DNA of 6,932 nucleotides from Acidobacteriota bacterium. GTDB taxonomy: Bacteria; Acidobacteriota; Terriglobia; Acidiferrales; UBA7541. Within the stretch, counting starts at the first letter, position 1, and every line of letters begins with the position of its first letter. Shown here one piece after another: positions 1-5,790 of the stretch. Under the pieces are notes generated by a model that was not told where the DNA came from, made no database searches, and saw only the letters and a program-made list of their open reading frames with translations. The translations under genes and the position numbers were made by a program. The stretch is from NCBI GenBank assembly GCA_003224515.1, contig QHZC01000276.1:1-6932 (forward strand), in the 5' to 3' direction.

Positions 1-207
1 AGGCCGTGCCCCAGTACCTGTAAAAACCATACAGCCCCACGACGCGGACGCATCGTGCAGAGAATCCTTGACCAGGCGAAAAAGCCAGTGAGATCGAACT
101 GAACCGGGCACGCAAAGTGCCATTGAGCGAACAACGCGGTCATTCGCGATCCCTCGCTGAGTGGAGAAAGATCGCGTTTTTCACGTCGATTCCGTCGTTT
201 TTTACCG
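1..207. other. Left-edge stretch with no supportable gene
   Basis: I see no protein gene here. The plus-strand frames close quickly: one ends at a TAA near 21-23, one at a TGA near 92-94, one at a TGA near 100-102. Any of these could be the tail of a gene entering from the left, but the few residues available match nothing I recognise. A minus-strand ATG at 30 could start a gene leaving the window, with only about ten codons visible. The segment ends at the promoter of the small-RNA unit. Confidence 0.4.
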
Positions 208-236
208 TTGACACTTGCGTTTTGCGGTGCTACAAA
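208..236 (+). promoter_or_regulatory. Sigma-70-type promoter of the putative small RNA
   Basis: A perfect -35 box TTGACA (208-213) is followed after exactly 17 nt by TACAAA (231-236), which matches four of six positions of the -10 consensus. The predicted start of transcription is around 242-244. No good ribosome site and ORF follows it, while a strong terminator lies about 175 nt downstream. It therefore most likely drives a short non-coding transcript, or a terminated leader of the ABC gene at 599. Confidence 0.6.
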
Positions 237-242
237 CCACAG

Positions 243-418
243 AAAGACAAGCTTTTTGGTGGTGAGTCTCCTAACGAATTGCAAAATGCAGTCCGCGAGT
301 GAGGCCGCAGACCTGCCTGGCAGGGCAGGCCTGCTAAGCCGCCGAAGGTATTGTCATGCAACACCCCACCCACCCCGGGAGGTGAGAACGAACCTGTTTT
401 CACCTCCTTTTTATTTTT
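243..418 (+). ncRNA. Putative structured small RNA, 6S-like fold (unproven)
   Basis: The segment between a strong promoter and a strong terminator would give an RNA of about 175 nt. It can fold as one long interrupted hairpin. The pairings are 258-264 with 367-374 (7 bp, one bulged C), 279-283 with 357-361 (TTGCA/TGCAA), 303-305 with 338-340, and an apical hairpin 307-317 with 324-334 (10 bp plus one A/C mismatch, loop 318-323). A 14-nt one-sided bubble (265-278, AGTCTCCTAACGAA) separates the two outer stems. Length, single-hairpin shape and bubble resemble 6S RNA, and the bubble loosely resembles the AGUCCCCUGAGCC segment of Escherichia coli 6S RNA as I recall it. No diagnostic motif proves this. 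Alternatives are an unnamed trans-acting RNA or a terminated 5' leader (attenuator) of the ABC ATPase gene, since GGTGA at 261-265 can compete for the terminator arm at 400-404. I found no SRP-RNA, tmRNA or RNase P core motif. Confidence 0.45.
377..418 (+). terminator. Strong rho-independent terminator
   Basis: A 12-bp stem (378-389 pairing with 396-407, with one G-U pair) encloses a 6-nt loop, GAACCT, and is followed at once by TTTTTATTTTT (408-418). It is a textbook intrinsic terminator for plus-strand transcription, ending the unit that starts near 243. No ORF ends near it, which favours a non-coding transcript. Confidence 0.85.
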
Positions 419-516
419 AGGCCCAGCGCCGGGTCGGCGGATGTTTCAACTGGGTGGGCCTTCCGCCCGGCCCTCATGCTGGCAAGCCTCCTCGCTTATT
501 CGCCTTCCCTGGTCCC

Positions 517-544
517 TTGCGTCACACCCGCGCTCAGTTAAGAT
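517..544 (+). promoter_or_regulatory. Weak candidate promoter for the ABC ATPase gene
   Basis: TTGCGT (517-522), a 16-nt spacer and TAAGAT (539-544) lie about 55 bases before the ATG at 599. Only three of six -35 and four of six -10 positions match consensus. It is the best candidate I see in the 419-598 gap, which otherwise shows no gene or clear structure. If transcription passes the terminator at 377-418, the gene may instead be read from the promoter at 208. Confidence 0.25.
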
Positions 545-598
545 GTCGCGGTCATCTCTGCGTGTGACCGCGAAGCGGCCAATGCCATTGAGCCTAGA

Positions 599-1387
599 AT
601 GAAATCCATCCCCGCGCCCCTGCTCTTCCTCGCGCATGTCACGGTCATGCGTGGTGACCGCGTGGCCCTCCATGATATCAACCTGGAGATCGCTTGCGGG
701 GAGCACGTGTGCATCTTGGGACCGAATGGCTGCGGCAAATCGACGCTGATCAAGACCATTACGCGAGAGTGCTATCCACTCGCGCGGGAAGGGTCCCACA
801 TTTCCATACTGGGGCGGGAGCGATGGGATATTTTCGAGCTGCGATCGCTGCTCGGAATCGTATCGCCTGACCTGCTGGCTTCCTGTACCACGGAGGCCAC
901 CGGCCGTGATGTGGTGCTCTCCGGCTTTTTCAGCAGCACGCGCATTTTTCCGCACCATCATCCCGATCCGAAACGTCTTCTACTGGCCGAGGAGACTTTG
1001 GCGCGGCTTGGCATTGCGCATCTCGCCCATCGCGCGGTCGCTGAGATGTCCTCCGGCGAAGCCAAGCGAACACTAATCGCACGGGCGCTAGTGCATAAGC
1101 CGCAAACGCTACTTTTCGATGAGCCCAGTAACGCCCTAGACATCGGCGCGCAACTCCAGCTTCGAAAGACGATGCGCGAGCTTGCGAAATCCGGGCTCGG
1201 GATTTTGCTCGTGACGCATCACGTTTCAGAAATTATTCCCGAGATCGAGCGCGTGATTCTTCTGCGCGAAGGACGCATTCTTGCCGACGGGCCGAAGTCT
1301 TCCGTCATCACCGAAGAGCAGCTCTCCAATTTGTTCGGGGTTGCGGTACGGCTAGGACGACGAGATGGCTACTTCCATCTTTATTGA
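599..1387 (+). CDS. ABC transporter ATP-binding protein, ModF/YlmA-like, no visible permease
   Basis: This is a 262-residue single ABC ATPase, a cytoplasmic ATP hydrolase. Visible motifs are Walker A GPNGCGKST (41-49), signature SSGEAKR (151-157), Walker B LLFDEP (171-176), D-loop SNALD (177-181) and the H-loop histidine in THH (206-208). The usual Q-loop glutamine is not obvious: the segment reads LGIVSPDLLAS (85-95). That segment and the C-terminus, which ends in LFGVAVRLGRRDGYFHLY, recall the ModF/PhrA/YlmA group, whose members often lack a partner permease. The substrate cannot be told. The start ATG has only a weak ribosome site (GAG, 6 nt upstream), but an in-frame TAA at 539-541 and the absence of any other start codon fix it. 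No permease or binding-protein gene is next to it. The wreck of a PIN toxin gene overlaps its last codons. Confidence 0.9.
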   Translation: MKSIPAPLLFLAHVTVMRGDRVALHDINLEIACGEHVCILGPNGCGKSTLIKTITRECYPLAREGSHISILGRERWDIFELRSLLGIVSPDLLASCTTEATGRDVVLSGFFSSTRIFPHHHPDPKRLLLAEETLARLGIAHLAHRAVAEMSSGEAKRTLIARALVHKPQTLLFDEPSNALDIGAQLQLRKTMRELAKSGLGILLVTHHVSEIIPEIERVILLREGRILADGPKSSVITEEQLSNLFGVAVRLGRRDGYFHLY

Positions 1388-1706
1388 CGAAGGGGGCGAC
1401 GCTCCAGTCTTCGCCGAGTTGCTCGCATACCCGACGCGTGATGGGGAATTTCTTGGGCGCTTCTTCAGGGATACAAATGCCTCCATTGGCTGGGATTTCA
1501 ACGAAGCAATATAGCGGATTGCCGGGCGCCTTTCAGTCCTACGCCGCGCGGCGGCGTAAAGAGGTTTATTCGGGTCCACGCTGCATCTTCTCCGATTTTC
1601 TGATCGGCGCGCACGCCTTGCGCCACAGCTATGGCCTGGCCTGCTCACCTTTGACGATCGCCTTTATCGCGCCGTTTTTCCTCGGCTTCGAATCACGAGC
1701 ATCTAA
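1365..1706 (+). pseudogene. Broken VapC-like PIN-domain toxin gene
   Basis: Pieces of one PIN-domain protein lie in two frames. Frame of 1365: a 49-codon stretch with VFAELLAYPTRDGEFLGRFF, FNEAI, then a TAG stop (1512-1514), then RIAGR. Next frame, from 1528: AFQSYAARRRKE and SDFLIGAHALRHSYG (1591-1635). Back in the first frame from 1641: LLTFDDRLYRAVFPRLRITSI and a TAA at 1704. Joined, these give the typical VapC order: FAEL helix, AGRAF..Y..RRR, acidic DFLIGAHA, LLT.DDRLYR.FP.L end. The second shift is explained exactly by a 5-bp tandem duplication, GGCCT twice (1633-1642); removing one copy restores YGLLTFD. The first shift is a 1-nt gain in GGG or a 2-nt loss near 1524-1530. The N-terminal Asp-containing third is missing or reduced to FID (1380-1388), suggesting an additional deletion. 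No antitoxin gene is visible. VapC toxins are RNA-cleaving; this copy should be dead. Confidence 0.82.
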
Positions 1707-1717
1707 CCCGCGAGGGC

Positions 1718-1759
1718 GAAACGGAGCAACCGCCGTTGTGAGCAAAAAAGCACCGTTTC
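1718..1759. repeat. Inverted repeat between converging genes
   Basis: GAAACGG (1718-1724) is repeated inverted as CCGTTTC (1753-1759). Inside it sits a second small hairpin, CAAC-CGCC-GTTG (1727-1738), and an A6 run (1745-1750). It lies between the PIN pseudogene, read rightward, and the M20 gene, read leftward, so a terminator role is possible. The T-run is not placed as in a classical intrinsic terminator on either strand, so function is uncertain. Confidence 0.3.
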
Positions 1760-1762
1760 CGT

Positions 1763-3394
1763 CTAGCTTGCTTGCGCCAGCCCGTACAAAAGCTCGACGT
1801 AGGAGCGGACGGCGCCGTCTATGCCGTGGACTTTCGGGTTTTTCGATTCGATGACGTAGTACTCGTCGGGAGCGTGCGCGCCGCTTCCGTGACCTAGGCC
1901 AAACGGGCCCGCAGCCAAGTGCAGCGGCTCGCCGGTGAATACGTAGCCGGGCCACGACCCCGCGCTGCGCGGAAGAATTACCGGAGCGATCCCGCCCTGG
2001 CGATACACGTTGGTCTCAACGCGGATGAGCGCCGCGTCGGCTGGCGTACTGTTGGGATCGTAGCCGCCGCTCATGCGGACTTCGATGTCGCCGAAACCTT
2101 TTTTGGCAAGGTGGGCCTTGAGTGCGGCGAGGGCTTCGGCCGCGGTCATGTCCGGAACGAGCCGTAAGTCGAGCTTGGCGACAGCTTTCCCAGGAAGAAT
2201 GGTTTTTCCGCCGGGGCCGGTGTAGCCGCCGACGAGGCCTTCGATGTTCACGGTGGGCCGCGACATCAAGAGTTCCAGGGCTTCGCGCCAGCTCGCGTCG
2301 TGAATCCAGTGCTCCACGCCAAGAAGTTTTTTGGCTTCGCCCTCGCTCAAGCGCCGCGCCGCCTCTGCAATCATTTCCTTCTCGGCTCCGGAAATCGGGC
2401 GAGCCTTATCGGCAAAGCCTTCGATGGCGGGATCGTTGCCGTCGGGCGAGACGAGTGTGGCGAGTGCTTCGACGAGGTGCCACGCGAGACTGTCGAGGCG
2501 CGCTTTGTTGCTGGAATGCACGTCCTTGCGTGGCCCGCGGCCCCAGCGTTCCCCGCTGGAAATCAGTTCGCACTCGATGACCCCCTTTGCACCCAGCGTC
2601 ATGGTGACTTCGCCATCGAGGCCCTGGGACGCGCTCGGCATGAAAATACCAAGACAGCTCTTCAGCGCCGCCATCACCTCCGGCCGTCGCACAATTTGCG
2701 GAAAGTGCGGTGAACCGATTTCCTCTTCTCCCTCGGCTACGAAGACTAAATTCACGGGGAGCTTTTTGCCCGCGCCGCGGATTGCGTGTAGAGCGGCGAG
2801 GAAGGAGGCTTCCGGCCCCTTCTGGTTTACGGCGCCGCGGCCCAGGATAACTTTTCCCAAGCCAGGTTTATCAACGAGGGCAGCTTCGAACGGTGGCGAA
2901 GACCATTCGGCGGGATCTGCCTGCTTCACGTCGTACATGTAGTACAAACCGAGTGTGCGCGGAGCGCCGGCATCCAGCGTGGCGAAGATGCCGGGCTGGC
3001 CGTCGGTTGTGACTTTCGCCGCTTGCTGAAACCCCGCTTCGCGCAGCATGCCCATGGTCAGCTCGCAGCCCTCGTTCATGCCGCGGTTTTCGGCGGCGAT
3101 GGAGGGTTGGCGGATCCAATTTTGCAGGCGTTTGACGGATTCGTCGTGGCCCTTTTCGATTTCGGCGCGGATGGCGTCGAGATCGCTCTTGGCGGCTGCG
3201 CTGCGGGCCCAGGCGGGCCAGGCAAAGGTGGCCGCGCCGGCTACAGCGGCGGCGCCTTGAAGGAAGACGCGGCGGTCGGTTGTAGGAAAGACCTCAGCGA
3301 AAGGCGTTTCGTTAGCCGTGGTCGCGCTTTTTTCCTCGGCGCGGTTCTTAGCCTGCTCGTGCTTGTGGCCCCCGAAATAAAAGGAACTTGCCAT
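1763..3394 (-). CDS. Tat-exported M20/M25/M40-family metallohydrolase homologue with altered metal ligands
   Basis: 543 residues. The start at 3394 is chosen because GGGAGG lies 5 nt before the ATG; an in-frame extension to 3454 lacks such a site. An N-terminal tail of about 38 residues precedes a twin-arginine signal, TTDRRVFLQG (38-47), a small-residue hydrophobic stretch and AWA (61-63), so Tat export is likely. The rest has dipeptidase/carnosinase-like M20 architecture: YYMYDVKQ (151-158), SSPPFE (165-170), GRGAVNQKG (185-193), EGEEEIGSP (221-229), lid-domain DVHSSNKA (291-298), a conserved RPTVNIEGLVGGYTGPGGKT stretch (379-398) and GSGAHAPDEY (503-511). Compared with the family, the ligand His of GHxDV is Met153, the bridging Asp of GRGxxD is Asn190, and the third ligand Asp aligns with Ser254. 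The Glu pair (224/225), His293 and His507 remain. It may be a divergent subfamily or not a normal two-zinc enzyme. It is the second gene of an operon, sharing one base with the upstream gene. Confidence 0.9.
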   Translation of the reverse strand: MASSFYFGGHKHEQAKNRAEEKSATTANETPFAEVFPTTDRRVFLQGAAAVAGAATFAWPAWARSAAAKSDLDAIRAEIEKGHDESVKRLQNWIRQPSIAAENRGMNEGCELTMGMLREAGFQQAAKVTTDGQPGIFATLDAGAPRTLGLYYMYDVKQADPAEWSSPPFEAALVDKPGLGKVILGRGAVNQKGPEASFLAALHAIRGAGKKLPVNLVFVAEGEEEIGSPHFPQIVRRPEVMAALKSCLGIFMPSASQGLDGEVTMTLGAKGVIECELISSGERWGRGPRKDVHSSNKARLDSLAWHLVEALATLVSPDGNDPAIEGFADKARPISGAEKEMIAEAARRLSEGEAKKLLGVEHWIHDASWREALELLMSRPTVNIEGLVGGYTGPGGKTILPGKAVAKLDLRLVPDMTAAEALAALKAHLAKKGFGDIEVRMSGGYDPNSTPADAALIRVETNVYRQGGIAPVILPRSAGSWPGYVFTGEPLHLAAGPFGLGHGSGAHAPDEYYVIESKNPKVHGIDGAVRSYVELLYGLAQAS

Positions 3395-4593
3395 CACTGC
3401 CTCCCGTTGCGCGTTGCGTGGAATGGAAAATGATTCACTGCCAGGCCGCTGCAACGCGGGAGACTACACCTTTTGGGTTTAGTCGGCAATGGCGGAGGCT
3501 GCGGGCGCTGCGGGCTGCTGCTGCCATGTGGCTGGCGGCTAGGAATCTCGTATCCTGGATGATTGACGAAGCGCGCGAGGGTGCCGTTTGGTCCGACGGC
3601 CCAGCCATGCTCGATGTCTGCGATTGCGACGGCATTAAGATTCAGCGAATCGGTGTGCTTCCAGTGGACGCCGAAATCACCGCTGACGTCTTCGCCGTTG
3701 GGTCCGACAGCCACCCACCGCCCATCATCGATGTGAGCCACAGCGGAGCGGTAGCCGCCGGGCTGCTGTGGCGCGAGTTGCCAGGTCTTGCTTTGATCGC
3801 GGGAATACGCGGCAACGCCGGACCCGCGCTTGGAATCCTGATAATCGCCTCCGACAACAACGATGGTCTTTTCGTCCGCGCGAGCGATGGAGAAGATTCC
3901 GGAGGATGCGTTGCCGTGGGCGATAGGTGTTTCGGAGACCGTCCAGGTGCGCCCCGAGTCAGGAGAGCGAAAAACGCGTGCGACCGGGCCGCCGGTGCCA
4001 AAAAAGATGTCCTCGCCGGAGAGTAAGAGACAAGTATTACTTGCGGCAAACGCGCCTTCGCCGGGCAGGGCCCCGGGCATGTTGTCGTTGGAGAGCGGAT
4101 TCCAGCGTTCTCCTTCCGTTGTGTTCAGTAGGAGGGATTTGCCATCGATAGGATCGCCGAGCGCGAAACAACGTGTTTCAGAAAGGCAGGCGATCGAGTC
4201 CAGAAAGAACTCCTTGCGTTTGTCGGTGTATTGCAGGTTCCAGGTTTCGCCGCCGTCGGTTGTTTTGTAGATGCGGGACTTTTCACCCTCGCCGCTGGAC
4301 ATCACGTACGCGGTGGTTGCGTTGAAGGCCACGATTCCTCGAAAGTCGAGCGCCTCTCCGCCGGTGACGTGCAGGCGCTTCCAGGTCTCGCCTTCGTCGG
4401 TGGATTTCAGAATCACGCCGTTCGAGCCTGAAGCCCACACCACCCACGCGGAAACACCTTTTGCACTCGACGCAGGGGCGACGCTTACGCCGCGCAGATT
4501 CGTGTCTATCCCGCTGGTTTGCACCTTCCACCACCGAGCTTCGAGAGGCGCGCTGAAAAGCAACAAGACAAGAAGGAAGCGCATTACGCGCAT
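3394..4593 (-). CDS. Secreted BNR/Asp-box (YCF48-like) beta-propeller protein
   Basis: 399 residues from the ATG at 4593. A GTG at 4611 (preceded by a GGA) and an ATG at 4584 are other possible starts; none has a strong ribosome site. A Sec signal peptide is clear: MRVMRFLLVLLLFSAPLEA, with likely cleavage near 19-20. The mature part carries repeated Asp boxes: STDEGETW (64-71), TTDGGETW (111-118), a degenerate TTEGERW (158-164), SPDSGRTW (210-217), degenerate SRDQSKTW (264-271) and SGDFGVHW (304-311). This gives a propeller like those called BNR-repeat, photosystem II assembly factor Ycf48-like or 'oxidoreductase' proteins; no catalytic residues can be named. The fold ends near NGTLARF (336-342). 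A 50-residue Pro/Ser/Arg-rich tail follows (PQRPQPPPLPTKPKR at 361-375). Its TGA overlaps the ATG of the M20 gene by one base (TGATG), so the two are probably translationally coupled. Confidence 0.85.
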   Translation of the reverse strand: MRVMRFLLVLLLFSAPLEARWWKVQTSGIDTNLRGVSVAPASSAKGVSAWVVWASGSNGVILKSTDEGETWKRLHVTGGEALDFRGIVAFNATTAYVMSSGEGEKSRIYKTTDGGETWNLQYTDKRKEFFLDSIACLSETRCFALGDPIDGKSLLLNTTEGERWNPLSNDNMPGALPGEGAFAASNTCLLLSGEDIFFGTGGPVARVFRSPDSGRTWTVSETPIAHGNASSGIFSIARADEKTIVVVGGDYQDSKRGSGVAAYSRDQSKTWQLAPQQPGGYRSAVAHIDDGRWVAVGPNGEDVSGDFGVHWKHTDSLNLNAVAIADIEHGWAVGPNGTLARFVNHPGYEIPSRQPHGSSSPQRPQPPPLPTKPKRCSLPRCSGLAVNHFPFHATRNGRQ

Positions 4594-4794
4594 TTTAGCA
4601 GGGGCCTGCACTTTTTCCGAGAAAGCCCGGGGGGATCTCCAAAGTTTAGCATGGTCCGGCAGGAGAATTTGCAGCGTGAGATTGCACGAACCGGCGTCGC
4701 TGACTCCTCCACGGTCCCGCGCTTCATACGAAACATTTGTTTCTTGAACGCGGCTGGCTTAGACTTTCGCGGGCTTCCTGCCAAGGAGGGAATC
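4594..4794. promoter_or_regulatory. Divergent intergenic region between the minus operon and the aldolase-quinoprotein gene
   Basis: About 200 bases separate the two oppositely directed units, so both promoters should lie here. I see no pair of boxes close enough to consensus on either strand to name one. The clear signal is the ribosome site AAGGAGG (4783-4789), ending 5 nt before the ATG at 4795; it fixes that start against an in-frame ATG at 4651 that lacks such a site. Confidence 0.5.
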
Positions 4795-5790
4795 ATGCCA
4801 ACCACGAGAAGAACTTTTCTGGGTGCCGTTGGGGCGACCGCCGCGCTGGAGGCTGCCGGTGGCGCAAAAATTCCGGAAGCGCTGGCTGCCGAGCCTCGCC
4901 GAGCGAATGTTCCAGCCGTTTCCAATGGAAAAGTATTGTTCTGGGTCGCCGCTTCTACGCCCTGCGACAAAAACCTTAAATTCGATGAAGAACTGTACAA
5001 AGACGTGCTCGCCTATTTGAAGGTTAATGGCGCAGATGGGGTCGTCGTTCTCGGAACGACCGGCGAATTCCCATCGTTCTCGGTGGTCGAGCGCAAGAAA
5101 GTCGCCGAGACCGCCTTCAAGCATCGCAACGGATTGAACATTATCGTTTCCCCGGGAACCGCAAATTTTCCCGAGACGATGGAACTCTCGCAGCACGCCG
5201 AAGCCAATGGAGCCGACGGCCTGCTCGTCGTACCGCCGTTTTATTACAAGCATCCGCGCCTGGATGGATTGACCCGATATTTCTCCATGCTCTTCGAGCA
5301 GGTGAAAATTCCCGTCAATCTCTACCACATTCCATTTGCGACCGGCGTACCCATCAGCCACGAATTGCTGCATGCCATGGAAAAATATCCGAACCTCGCG
5401 GGGATTAAAGACTCGGTGAGCGACCCCAAGGTCTATCACGATTTCGTTGCGGAGTTCCCCAAGCTGAACATGCGCACCGGCACGACGGAAAATCTGAAAT
5501 ACGCTCTGGACCACGATATGGGCGCGATCCTCGCCGAAGGCAACAACTTCACGAAACAAATCGCAGCTGTGTTTGCGGCCAAGCGCGCCGGCAAGGACAT
5601 CAGCGAGCCCATTGCCAAGCTGGAAGCCGCGATGAAGCTGCTGCGCGAGGGCGGCGTCGATGAATACGGACCCATGAAGTACGCGCTTAGCCTGCAAATG
5701 GGGACGCGGCAGTTTTACCAACGGCCTCCGAACTCCGACGTGACGGATGAGCAAAAAACAAAAATGAAGCAGGCCCTGCGCGAGAAGAAA
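4795..5790 (+). other. Aldolase module: Tat-signal DHDPS/NAL-family Schiff-base lyase
   Basis: This is the N-terminal module of the fused frame. The start TTRRTFLGAVGA (3-14) is a twin-arginine signal with a rather weak hydrophobic core; cleavage is likely near ALAA (29-32). The (beta/alpha)8 domain has the family pyruvate-binding motif GTTGE (87-91), PPFYY (147-151), YHIPFATG (177-184) and the Schiff-base lysine in GIKDS (203-207). Tyr177 and Lys205 are 28 residues apart, as Tyr133 and Lys161 are in E. coli DapA. The arginine of the DapA YNVPSRTG motif (Arg138) is Ala182 here. True dihydrodipicolinate synthesis is therefore unlikely; an aldolase for a 2-oxo acid or sugar acid is a better guess. 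It ends in the usual last helix, DVTDEQKTKMKQALRE (315-330). An exported member of this normally cytosolic family is itself unusual. Confidence 0.85.

Noticed and set aside
243..418. SRP RNA, tmRNA, or a known metabolite riboswitch
   Set aside because: I did not find the conserved core motifs of these RNAs (for example the SRP GGAAGG.AGCAGCC-type loop), so no such name is given.
118..593. Repeated 11-mer TGCCATTGAGC near 118-128 and 583-593
   Set aside because: Only two short copies with no extended similarity or known function; chance is sufficient.
446..961. Minus-strand open frame (171 codons) overlapping the ABC gene and its leader
   Set aside because: More than half lies opposite the conserved ABC ATPase; no family resemblance.
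1384..1854. Plus-strand open frame of 156 codons starting with TTG after the ABC gene
   Set aside because: Only its middle part (about 1528-1635) is meaningful, as one frame segment of the PIN pseudogene; the ends are out-of-frame sequence and antisense to the M20 gene.
3395..3454. Upstream extension of the M20 gene to a start at 3454
   Set aside because: It lacks a ribosome site, whereas GGGAGG sits 5 nt before the ATG at 3394, which also forms the TGATG overlap.
4759..5754. Long minus-strand open frame (331 codons) opposite the aldolase
   Set aside because: It is antisense to a domain with clear family motifs; its translation is low-complexity Arg/His/Gly-rich and matches nothing I know. 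High GC explains it.
5753..5759. AAAAAAC as a classical -1 ribosomal slippery heptamer
   Set aside because: The heptamer is not in the X XXY YYZ phase relative to the aldolase frame, and no clear downstream stimulatory structure was identified.
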